A DNA stretch of 64,000 nt, taken from assembly GCA_963922205.1 (NCBI GenBank), contig CAWUHX010000162.1, positions 558,001-622,000 of the forward strand, read 5' to 3'. The number at the start of each line of letters is the position of its first letter. Position 1 is the first letter of the stretch. A program made the position numbers and the translations under genes. The stretch comes from Romanomermis culicivorax (Eukaryota > Nematoda > Enoplea > Mermithida > Mermithidae). This document shows positions 21,571 through 32,155 of this stretch, piece after piece. A model generated the notes under the pieces. It did no database searches. It saw only the letters and a list, made by a program, of their open reading frames with translations, and had not been told where the DNA came from.

Positions 21571-23283
21571 AAAACGAGTGTCAAATTCCTGATGGCTCAC
21601 ACGTCATACATCAAGTTTCACATCATTCAAAATGAATATATCGAATATCAAGTTGAAATCGCACACGCGATTCCAAGATTTCAGATACGACAAATCAAGT
21701 TGAAACTTGATTCCATAAAAATGCATAAAGTGCTTCTTGATTTAGAAAAAAGAAATCAGGTACATCTTGATTCCAAAAAGAGAAAACGGATGGATCCCTT
21801 CAAAAACAACCGGACATTAGAGCGAGGGACTACAGAGCGCAGGACAAAAGAGCGCAGTTACATTAGAGCGGAGTGACTTTAGAGCGTAGAACAGTAGATG
21901 ATGCAGGAGATTAGAATGTATTTAAAAAACGTATTTTTTTCGAACCAACGTTCCCTGGTCTGCAATGAACGCAAATTTCTAATTGTTTTTGAACATGAAA
22001 AAAGAATACTAAGCAAGCAGCTTTGTTTTCAAAGCTGGCAAAAAACTGCGTGTGTCATTCTGAATGCGAGTTAGAAATTCAAGATGAATTCGAAAAATGA
22101 AACAATTTGATTCAAACTTCAAAGGTCAAATATTTTTTGTGTCTTTCGTAACTTTTGTATGAAAGACTTGCATACACTATCTTTTTATTGATTATTCGAA
22201 CAAGCCATTGATATTGCCACTTGCTTAATCACAAAATGTTTTTACAGAACGGATTAGCGGTATATCCCATATGAGTGACTGAATGAAAAAATGTAAAAAG
22301 AATATGAGTAATGGCAGAGTGAACGAACAATGAGATATACAAGAATAAAATCAAAATAAAGAGAAAAAATACTATATAAACAATAGGAAACGAAAAAAGT
22401 AAGAAAAGTGAAATAAGGAAAAAACAAAAAGAAAGAAAAGAACAAGAAATGGTAAAAAAATACTCAATGGTGGAAAAATGCTTTGACATGAATTTCTCCA
22501 GGGTTATGAAAGAAAGCGTTGTATGAAAGAAAGCGTTGTGAAGAAAGCGTTTTTGAGCACAAGTGTATTTTGCTGTTCTAATGTTTCTGCCCTCTATTGT
22601 CTTACGCTCCATTCCTTCCTGCGCTCTAACGTCCGCGCTCTAATGTCTGCGCTTTATTGTCATGCACACTAATGTCCTTGCGCTCTATTGTCCCTGCGCT
22701 CTGTTGTCCTGCGCTCTGATGTCCCTGCGCTCTACTGTCCTGCGCTCTAATGTCCCTGCGCTCTAATGTCCCTGCGCTCTAATGTCCTGCGCTCTATTGT
22801 TTCGCTATCTCTGCATTTTGGGTGAAAAACACGCATTTTTGACGTTTTTCTGGGAAATCTCAGGAAATATTGTTATAAAAAAATTAATTATGTTTGTTGG
22901 ATTTCCCGTGCAAAATAACCCCCTTCAGTAACGCTTCCAGTAAAATTAAGTGGCACCCTTCTGTACCTGCTCGAAATTTATTTTGAAAGGTCAATTACGT
23001 ATAACATGTAAGAAGCGGGGCAAAACTTCCGATTAGTACGTTTCAAAAATTTTTAATCAAGTTGATTTTATGCTTTTCTTAATTTCTTTTTTTGATCAGG
23101 GTGATTTCTTTTCTTGAGATCAAGATACACTTGATTTCAATTTTTTAAAACAATTTATAACTTGGTTTCTCTCATGTGAAATCTCTAAATCGCATTTACG
23201 ATTTTGACTCAATTTTTTCGTCAACAACTTGATTTGTGGAGTGTGATTTTTTATGAGTCATCGGGAATTTGAGACACGTTTTC
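21571..23283. mobile_element. Inverted-repeat element, ~1.7 kb
   Basis: The left arm begins AAAAACGAGTGTCAAATTCC. The right arm ends with its inverted counterpart, GGGAATTTGAGACACGTTTT. The next ~150 bp on both sides share inverted AATCAAGTTGAAACTTGATT-type motifs. It carries no coding region and is a host for the nested foldback at 21815-22805. Confidence 0.6.
21815..22805. repeat. Foldback element with inverted GCGCTCTAATGTCCCT minisatellites
   Basis: The left flank carries about five units of the type TTAGAGCGCAGGAC. The right flank (22610-22800) carries about ten 17-18-bp units of the inverse sequence, GCGCTCTAATGTCCCT. Together they could form a long imperfect hairpin. The core is AT-rich and non-coding. 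Confidence 0.7.
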
Positions 23284-23977
23284 CTATTATCTTTTGTACA
23301 AAGTCTTCGCCTGGCGTCAAGATAAAAAATTTTGTTGAACTTTCTGTAAACTTCAAAAATTCTTTCACTGTTTCGGTAGGTCTCCTGGGCTGGGCAGGAT
23401 CACACATTGGACGAGCGATTTGGGTCCGATATCTTTAAAAATCTGTTTATCTCTCCTATAAGTGACATTTTTATGGCCAATTGGGAAAGTCACAAATTCT
23501 TGCGAGCGCGCTTCATGGCACAAGGCCTTCTTAGAACGACGGAAAAACTGCGAAATCTCCATATGCTTCAAAGGTAGGGTTTACAAATGCCGTAGATATC
23601 TTTGAGATCTATTAAATAACAACTCAAAATACTGTTTCTTTATTTTTGACTGAATTAGGGCGATTAAAGTTTTGCAGAAACCTATTCGATTCCCTCCGAA
23701 AATTTCCTGTTGTCGATGTATGGTCAGAGTCAGGAAGAGCCTTTACAAATATAGGTATAATGAGGATCACATGTTATACGTACACCGCTTGTCTGCCTTG
23801 CATGGGATGAAAAATTGGATTTCTTGAAATAAAACATTTTCGAATGAGCCTCTGATGGAGTGGAAAACTGTACTGTTGAAAAATATGCATTTTTTCATGA
23901 CAAAGTGGATGCCAACATCAAAGAAACAACATCAAGTTGATCTATTTTAGTTTTGAATGGAATTGTATCGACACCGA

Positions 23978-24207
23978 TGGTCTCTTGTATATCAAAAAAT
24001 GACAATAGAAATAAGTACCATCCTCGCCGTCGTTTTCGCTAAACTTTTACTGTAGGACTTTTTACTCAAAAAATAGTAAGTGTTATCAAGTAGGCCTAAA
24101 AATTTTCATTCTTTTGCAACATATGGTTTAGCAGGAAGAGATAAAAATATGAAATGGTATTTGACGTCTACTATTAATATTTACTGCTTCTTATGAAGAA
24201 CAGACTA
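23978..24207 (-). mobile_element. MITE family A, diverged copy
   Basis: The right terminus CAGACTA followed by TA matches family A, and internal motifs align with the copy at 3854-4098. The left terminus is degraded. Confidence 0.6.
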
Positions 24208-24757
24208 TAACTGCATTTGATCAGATTGTTGCTGAATATTGTCAGTCTGTCTGTTCGTCGCTGATTGACGAAGAAGTTTTTTCTTGATTACAGTAATAAG
24301 CTCACTATATTCCCGAATTGAACATGGTTTCATCGCTTCGCTGCATATACTACTAGTTTATTAGAAAATGCCCCGATGGGGCAGAAAAAAGGAGAATATA
24401 CTTGCTTCGACAGTTGCCATGGTAGAAAAAGAAGTGGACTAGATTTTCGAGAACTTGGGTCACAGTTCGAAAAAATTTACTTCCCTTATATTTTTCATTC
24501 TTTCTCCAAAAAATTGTCTATGTCTGTGAAAAAGTATATTCTGCAGCATCGTGCATTTTGTCCTTCAGCTGGCATCAACTACAGTAAACTTTTTCTATAT
24601 GAAAATTATATGCACCTGACTTCAAGTGTAAAGAAATGGTAAACCAATAGCATTCTAACTCCCGACCGATTCAAAGCTCCTGCCTCTGACTCTAGCCGAA
24701 AAATAGCGAGGGAGGCACATTATAGTCATTTTCAGAACTATAAAATAACCTGAGGTT

Positions 24758-25130
24758 CGTTGCACTAACCCAACATGTGGATAATCTCAACATCGGGATT
24801 AAATTGATGATCCTGAGTTTAAGCTATTCACAAGGTCCAAATTATTACCTTCCAGTGCATAAACAACACTCACTTCAGGATTAACTAAAACTGAGGTTTA
24901 AGTTCGGGTTTGGGAATTGCAGAAATTTTTATATTTATTTGCTTTAGAGATAAGAAAATTATGTGAAAATTTTAGTGCAACCCGACAGCTCGAGCTGGGC
25001 ATAATCTCGACGTTGAGCTCGTTATGATCCGGATGACATTCAAATTATACCGAACTTGAGATCAAACCGAGTAGCCTTTTTGTTCGAGATTACCTTGAGC
25101 TTGAGCTCAGACCCCTTTAGTGCAACTGGG
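24758..25130. mobile_element. Short TIR element nested in the long inverted-repeat element
   Basis: The left end GTTGCACTAACCC and the right end TTTAGTGCAACT are inverted. Dense GAGCTCGAG-type motifs lie inside. A second copy is at 52597-52960. Confidence 0.55.
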
Positions 25131-25187
25131 ATTTGGTTACAGTCATCAGGCACCGATCTGTAAATGTGATTCAGCCATGCATATATT

Positions 25188-25440
25188 AGGGGTGTGCGCC
25201 AAATCCCGTATCCGGTTCTCCCCGACTCTAATCGGAGCGACAAAGATGGGTGAAATTGCTTCCCATTTGCAATCCTGCAAAAAGCGCTCTTTCTGCAAAT
25301 TTCAGTTTAAATCCAAAAACTGTGAATGATGCTATTTTGTTCAATAGTTAAATAGAAGAGAATAAATTTGTTTGTAGCTTGTAATCAGTAGAACTTACGG
25401 AGTGAATTCTATATGATATGTTATATAAAATGAGTAACGT
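25188..25440. repeat. Dispersed repeat, shared with 61365-61655
   Basis: TGTGCGCCAAATCCCGTA, GATGATGCTATTTTGTT-type and AGCTTGTAATCAGTAGAACT segments recur in the same order and orientation at 61365-61655. Confidence 0.65.
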
Positions 25441-26224
25441 ATCTTGCACAATCGATTTAGTTCCTAGAAGACTTTGTGCTGTATCTCTTTTTTCTAAAAA
25501 AGCTGAATGGGATTTTATGTGCCACTTTGCCTCAGTTGATTCCTTTTGTTGACACCAAATTCAGTAAAAATGTTAAACACAGTTTGAAGCAAACATGTGT
25601 GAGAGGGGACATGGGGGTATAAACTTCCACAAGAGTTTTGAAACTGGAAAATTTTTTACGCAAAAAATTTTTTTGGTCAACTTTTTTTGAATTTTTTGTC
25701 TCACAAAATGCTAAAACACCAAGGTCCACACCTGTACCCTCCTAAAAATTTCAGAGATGCACATCGGTTGGAAAGTGTGTTGATGCACTCAGCTGCAGAA
25801 TATACTTTTTCACAGACATAGGCAATTTTTTTGAGAAAGAATGAAAATCCAATATAAAGAAAGTGAATTTTTTCCAACTTTGGCCTAAGTTCTCAAAAAT
25901 CTAGTCCACTTCTTTTTCTACCATGGCAACTGTCGAAGCAAGTATATTCTCCTTTTTTCTGCCCCATCGGGGCATTTTCTAATAAACTAGTTCACCTCTT
26001 TTTAGTGGGCCTCAACCATGCACGAAAACTTTCATAGAAGCACATTGAAGTCTTAAATTTGGTCATCTGCACTTCAAAAAAACAATAAAAAACTTCAAGC
26101 AACGAATTCTCACCTCCGGCAAAGGTAAAGGATGTGCAAACCACATAGTACTTAAAAAACGTTGTAAAGATACTTAAAGGTGACCATATCTATTGAATTC
26201 CTCATGTTTAGAATCCTTCAACCC

Positions 26225-27005
26225 AAAAAATCGCAGAAATAATTTTGTTTATACAAATGACTTTTTTCGTGTAAACTGACTCCGTTCATTGAATTTCCCA
26301 TTGTCAGAAACATCTTCCCTCAAAAATCGCAGAAATACATTTGTTTACACTCAATATGAATTAGTGAGTAAAAAGATCACTTTCATTAAATTCCCAGTGG
26401 TCGAAAACCCCTCTCACAAAAAACTCACGAAAACAGGCTTGGTTAAATCCGGAATAATTTTTTTTGTGTAAAGTGACACATCCATTGAATTCCCCGCAGT
26501 CGAAAACCCCTTCCATAAAAATCAAGAAAATACGATTGTTTACACCCGCGATAGTTTTTTTTTGTAAGATGATCGCATTTATCAAATTCTCCATGATCGA
26601 AAAACCCCGCCCACCGGGAAATCACGAAAATCCGTTTGTTTACAACCGGGATAAGTTTTTGTGTAAAGTGATCGCATTCATCAAATTCCCCGTGGTCGAA
26701 AACCCCTTCCAGCAAAAAATCACGAAAATACGTTTGTTTACACACGGGATAATTTTTGGTGTAAAGTGGTCACATTCATTGAGTTCCTCGTGGTCGAAAA
26801 TCCCCTCCACAAGAAAATTACGGCAGTACGCTTGTTTACACTGTGGATAATTTTTTTGTGTAAAGTGAGGACGTCTATTGAATTTCCCGCGGTCGAAAAC
26901 TCCCTCCACTGAAAAATCACGGAAATACGCTTGTTTACACCCGGGATAATTTTTCGTGTAAAGTGACCGTGTCCATCAAATTCCCAACAGTCGAAAACCG
27001 TTGCA
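26225..27005. repeat. Tandem minisatellite, unit ~97 bp, about eight units
   Basis: The motif TGTAAAGTGA recurs near 26470, 26567, 26662, 26760, 26860 and 26958, spaced 95-100 bp. Each is followed by TTGAATTCCCCG-type and GTCGAAAACCCCTTCC-type blocks and a TTGTTTACAC block. Related units form the array at 29905-30205. Confidence 0.85.
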
Positions 27006-27636
27006 GCCCAAAAATCCCAATAAGGCTACAGGTATATTTGAAACTGCAAAAAAATTGGTAGTGCATTACGCTGCAAAAAAAAAGTTTTTTTGAACCCATA
27101 AGTATTATATAACAAAATTGGGGAATTTGGCGTTTTCCGGGACTTTGGACAACCATATAATTGAATTGAGGCCATATTTCAAACAAAAAAAAATTCGCAT
27201 TTGAGATTACACCCCCAAGATGCATAGGCCGAAGTATGGAGGTTGGATATGGCACACCGATTGCTAGGCATGGTGGAACTGGGGGGGGGCCTTAAAAAGT
27301 GCGTTTTTTGCATGTTTTTGGGGCCTCGTCAAGCACCACTTGCAGATAGAGGCGAAATGACAAAAGGCACCCCATGGTTTGCCCCTATGCCCGATATTAT
27401 GCAAAAAATCCGAAGTTCTAGCTCTTACCGTTTTGGCTCCAGAGGGGGGACATGAAATTTGGGGGCCAAGTATATTATAGGTTGACGCTGTCGCGCCACC
27501 TATGATTTCAAAATAAGTGGAAAATTGTAACGTGAATTTTTACGCGTACAATTTTTTATTGTTTGTATTTACTATAATAATTACGCCAAATTTAGGTGCT
27601 GCATATGTAAATGCTTCAAGGACATATTTCGTTCGT

Positions 27637-30600
27637 ATGGCCGTCAAAAGTCAACGTAATACATATCAACCGCACTGGTCGATCGACGATCATTCTAAAA
27701 ATAATCGCAGTCTTTTGGAATCGAAGAATGAAAACCTAGAATCAAATGCCAACAGCCTTATTAATATTCAATCGGCGAATGTTCAATTAAAAACACTTCA
27801 AGATCAGAATATCGACAGTAATTATAATGATAGACGATCGTCATTTCCATACGATAGATCTTATTGCCGTACAATATTTTGTTTTTTTGTTTTAGCGTTT
27901 ATATTTTTGACAGTTTTTATATGTTTTATTTTCGCTAATTTGATGTTGTACAGGGAGATGGCTTTCAAAAGACTGCGCCGGAATTTGACTATCATTCAAG
28001 ATTCCAATAATAAAAATCGATCGATCGATGATCGAATGAACGACGAAATCGGTCGGGACGATAATGATTTAGAATTTGCTTATAATTCTGGTCAAGATGT
28101 GAAATCGAATTCCGTTTTTATCCGAAATTTGACCAAAATTTGCATGAAACGTAAAAACCCGTGTTGGTTCCATCCAACAGTATTTCCCCATTCCTGCAAA
28201 AGGACGTTTTGCGAATCGGTGGAATACGACGTGTCGTATGACGAAAATGTGGCTAAAATCCGCTTCAGGCCGGTGACTAGCGTTTTCGAAGTAAACAATA
28301 TACCGGATGGGACACCCTGTTCGCCGAAAGGTTGGTGTATCAAAGGCCGATGCACGAACGTGCCCATCGAGGAGTTGGGGCGGCTGAAGAATTTTTTAGA
28401 AATGACGAAAAATCCAGAGGACGGCGGCTGGTCCAACAATTGTGATACTCCAAAATGCCTTATCAATAGGTTTGACCAGAAACGTAAGTCTAGATAGTCC
28501 ATTTATTTTGAAATTAGTTTATTGAAAAATGCCCCGATGGGACAGAAAAAAGAAGAATATACTTGCTTGGACAGTTGCCAAGCTAGAAAAAATGAGTGGA
28601 CTAAATTTTTGAGAACTTTGGTTAGAGTTTGAAAAATCCACTCTTGTAATATTGGATTTTTATTCTTTCGCAATAAAAAATTTTCATATCCCTTGAACCA
28701 TTGATGCCCATAGGATGGGGGAGTAAACCCTTTCGCTGAGGTTCTGGATACCCCTGAGTGGCCCTCTGGAAAAAGTCTATTACCCCTGGACTTTTTCAGA
28801 ATCTAAAAACACATGAAAAAACAGTTTTTTTCACAAGAATTAGTAAAAATTGAAAATTTTTTGGAAAATTCGTTTTTTGCTTTCCAACTCTCCCTCTCAA
28901 AAATTCTTCCCATGCATCTTTACTTCCAACCATACATGTGCAGCTCTGAAATTTGGGGAAAGAATGGTTACAGAAGAGGTGGATTTTGTTTTTTTCAGAC
29001 AAAAATCTCAAATAGTTTACTAAAAAATTTTTCCATACAGGGAAAGACTTCCACTTTCAAAACACTGAGGGTACATACCCCCATATCACCCTCGCACATG
29101 TATGCTTCCAACTGCACTGAGCTTTTTTAGATGAGGAAAAAATCTGAAATTCAAAAATTAGATTGACTCGAAACATTGCCTTACAAATACCTTACGAATA
29201 GAGCATTGTTATTCAACAGGCGCTATATGTAAGCTTTTGTTCAATGTGACATACAATTCAATGCAGAGATTGATCAAGAAGGACTATAATACAGGGCCGT
29301 GCACAAGGGGGCGGGGGCGACCGCCCCCCCCCCCCCCCCCATTGAGGCAGCATGCAAAAAGTGTAGCGCCTAAAATCAATATTTTCTGGGGCTATTCAGT
29401 AAAAAAATGTAGTCCGTCCCCTCCATGAAAAAATCCTGCGCACGGCCCTGATATAATACATTAAGATTTCATGGCATAGGGCACAGCAAGTTTGCCCATC
29501 ACATCAACAGAGATAGAGATGAGTAATTAGTGAAAAGTGTTTCATATGTGGGTGTCTGATACAATTTTGTTTTATGTAAAATCAAACATGCATCCATTTA
29601 GAGACGAAAGTTTGACAATGACAATTGTGTCAAAGTAGTATGTGCATGGTTCAATCAAAAACAAGTATATTCTTCTGTTTTCTGCTCCATCGGGGCATTT
29701 TTAATAAACTAGTCCGCCTATTTTTAGTGAGCCTCAACAATGCATGAAAAACTTCAAAGAAGCACATTGGAGTTTTAAATTTGGTCATCTTCACATCAAA
29801 GAGACAATAAAAAATCTTAAAACTACAAACTCTCATTTTCGGAAAAAGTAAAAGATGTGTAAACTGCATAGTAAAAAGCGTCGAAACAGAATGTAAAGTT
29901 ACCATATCTGCTGAATTCCCCACGATTAATAACCCTCAAATACCTTTGTGTACACGAAGGACAATTTTCTGTGTAAAGTGACTGCGTCCATTGAATTCCC
30001 CGTGGTCAGAAATCCCTTCCCCCAAAAATCACGGAAATACGTTTGTTTACACTCAGAATAATTTTTTTTGTGTAAAGTGACCGCATCCGTTGAATTCCTG
30101 GCGGTCGAAAACCTTTCCGCCACGCTTGTTTACACTCAGAGAACTTTTTGTATAAAGTGATCGCGTTCCTTGAATTCCCCGCCGTCGAAAACCCCTTCCT
30201 CCGTCTCTTAGTTTTACCCAGTTTTCCCTCCCTCCTGAGAAATTTTCGACGCACATCTAAAGCCCTTCACCTGATGGATAGGTTTTGCAACATTTTGTTG
30301 AAGATCAAAATTTCTTAGTCATTTTACACTATGACATTTCTTGTGATTCCCTTGTCGTGATGTTGTCGATACCTGAATAATTTGTCCCATCTGGCTTCAG
30401 AAATTAACAGTTGTTCTCATTTTGCATATCAAAACAAATTAATTTTATTGTGGAATATTTATAGCACGGCATGTGTGCTGATTCCTCCCAAATTTTTAAT
30501 CATTTCACATAATTTTACGTGTAATTGATGCCGAAATTTGGGCCAAGCTCAATGGAAAATAAAAAGATGATTTTGAGCAACTGATATCGGTCAAGTGGAC

Positions 30601-32155
30601 AAGAGGAAAGCTTTCACTAAAAACTCAGTGGTGTATATAAGATCTTGAAATTCTGTAATCACGACAAAATTTTATACGACTCTAGTAATGCGATTTATAC
30701 TGACATTAAAACGTTGAATTTTCCCTGCTTCTCAACTTTCTCAACTAGTGTTGTATCTTAGATGATTGATCACCATAACTTCACAGATCGATAATTATTT
30801 TGGAAGCATTCCATTTAGTGGCAGTCCCGTGTCAATTGGGGTAGTTCAGAACTTTGAGCAGATCATGGATCAAGCAGAAAAATGTTTTCGATTCACGTTT
30901 GACTGAAATACTTATTTTTAACAAGAAAGTTCGCTTCAACTTACGTCAGACAGACACAGAAGGCCTCTGCACATGAAATTGAACAAAGATTTTCACTTCA
31001 CATGACATTGTGCACTGTTAGATTTACAGAAAAAATTCTTTCTTAATACAGACGAGATTTCCCATTAGAATCTTTTCTACCTACAGATCATTGGAACCTA
31101 TTTTTAATGGCGTCGAAATGCCCGGGGGCAGTGTGCACGGCTTATACCGGCCAAACGAGACGCCTCCAATTCCGCAGTTGCACAAATCCGCTTCCGGGCA
31201 ATGGCGGCAGGGCCTGCGATACAGCCGAAACGGCGCCGATCACTTGGGGTCCGGTGTGTCAAGGATGCCCGCCCATGTTCGCCGGTGAAGAGGCCAGAAA
31301 ATTGACTTCCGGAAGCAGTATGATTCTGTACTTTTCGGTGTACAGTAGTCTTCTGTTGATTTTTCAAGTCATTTTTTAAATACCTTGTTGAGATCGTTAA
31401 TTTTATCGAATTTTTGTAGACTGAATCTTCTGTCCCGGAACACAATTTTTACATTTTGTGTCTAATAATACTTTTTATGTCTTTTTGTACATCCGCCTCC
31501 TTTTGATCTAATCTGTATTCACAGTTTCTTCAGTTTTCCTCGAATCTAAAAATTGAGGGTTCCAGAGGCGCTCTTGAAGATCCCACATACAAATACGTAA
31601 CGAATCTCATTCAATATTCCCCATCTCAGTTACTGTAGCTTCATCTTTGTTGAATCTTTACAGTCTTGTGGTGAGACTGGATGCGAATGTAGCTACTATC
31701 AATCGGTATTTGACTGTTTCAAAAATGTAAAGAAAATGTCGCAGGTTTTTCAGTTGAATTCTTTTAAAGAACTAGTGCTACCAAAAGACTGATATAGATT
31801 ATAAAGGAACAGTGCTCAAATCTTACCGTACTTCGTAGTGGAAAGTTAACACAATTTAGTCCAGATAAAACACGTAACTTGCTTTTTGACCGAATCTTTG
31901 AATGATTGGCCTTTTCGACTGGAAACTTTTTAACGACACCTTTTTTCAGTTCTTACTGCCGTATGCGGAAGACGCGGGAAATTCCTCGATAGAGAAAAAT
32001 GTTCCTGCTCCCGACCGAATGACGTTCCGTTGCGCTTCGAGGACGGAGCGCCTTGCCGAACATTCGAAAATTATACGCACAATTCCGACGGCTTTTGCTT
32101 CTTTGGAATGTGCCTCGGCTATGCGGGTTACCAAGAGCAAAATTGTCGTTTGTGA
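27637..32155 (+). CDS. Type II membrane protein with ADAMTS-like Cys-rich modules and a TSP1 repeat
   Basis: Three exons join in phase: 27637-28483 (donor GTAAGT), 31087-31284 (acceptor CTACAG, donor GTGAAG) and 31950-32155 (acceptor TTTTCAG, stop TGA 32153-32155). The product is ~416 residues. The first in-frame ATG gives a ~77-residue polar N-terminus and then one hydrophobic span at ~78-104 with basic residues after it, without a cleavable signal. An ADAMTS-type Cys-rich segment follows (PHSCKRTFCES, then DGTPCSPKGWCIKGRC). A thrombospondin type-1 repeat split by intron 1 comes next (RRLQFRSCTNPLPGNGGRAC). A second Cys module in exon 3 reads EDGAPCRTF and GFCFFGMCLG. No reprolysin HExxH motif is visible, so it is either a protease-free ADAMTS-like matrix protein or the end of a longer gene whose exons lie upstream. 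The reading frame extends to 27517 without an ATG, which leaves room for an upstream exon. Confidence 0.72.
28514..29713. mobile_element. Long inverted-repeat element, copy 2, in intron 1
   Basis: The left arm (TTAGTTTATTG, AAAATGCCCCGATGGG) and the inverted right arm ending ~29713 match copy 1 at 24352-25991. It begins ~30 bp after the first exon's donor. A hAT-type MITE is nested inside it. Sequence right of the arm (29715-29900) also matches the flank of copy 1. Confidence 0.75.
29292..29450. mobile_element. hAT-type MITE with a long C tract
   Basis: Termini CAGGGCCGTGCACA and TGCGCACGGCCCTG are inverted repeats. Flanks CTATAATA and ATATAATA match at seven of eight bases, fitting an 8-bp hAT duplication. 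A run of about 18 C lies at ~29323-29340. Confidence 0.75.
29905..30205. repeat. Tandem minisatellite, second array
   Basis: About three to four units are related to the ~97-bp unit at 26225-27005, with anchors TGTAAAGTGA near 29972 and 30072 and TATAAAGTGA near 30152. One unit is shortened. It lies in intron 1 of the type II membrane protein gene. Confidence 0.8.

Larger units (their letters stand above)
24352..25991. mobile_element. Long inverted-repeat element, copy 1
   Basis: Arms of about 200 bp, 24352-24560 and 25786-25991, are close inverted copies. Both contain ACTAGTTTATTAGAAAATGC and TGCCCCGATGGGGCA. Internal sequence includes other repeats (24758-25130 and 25188-25440). A minisatellite follows the right arm after ~230 bp, as it does in copy 2 (28514-29713). 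No transposase frame is seen. Confidence 0.8.

Noticed and set aside
22610-22800. CRISPR-like array
   Set aside because: Units are contiguous imperfect minisatellite repeats without spacers, in animal nuclear DNA.
31679-31732. Extra exon reading SCGETGCECSYYQSVFDCF between exons 2 and 3 of the type II membrane protein gene
   Set aside because: It has an acceptor and a donor, but its entry phase does not match the exit of exon 2, while exon 2 joins exon 3 directly in phase.
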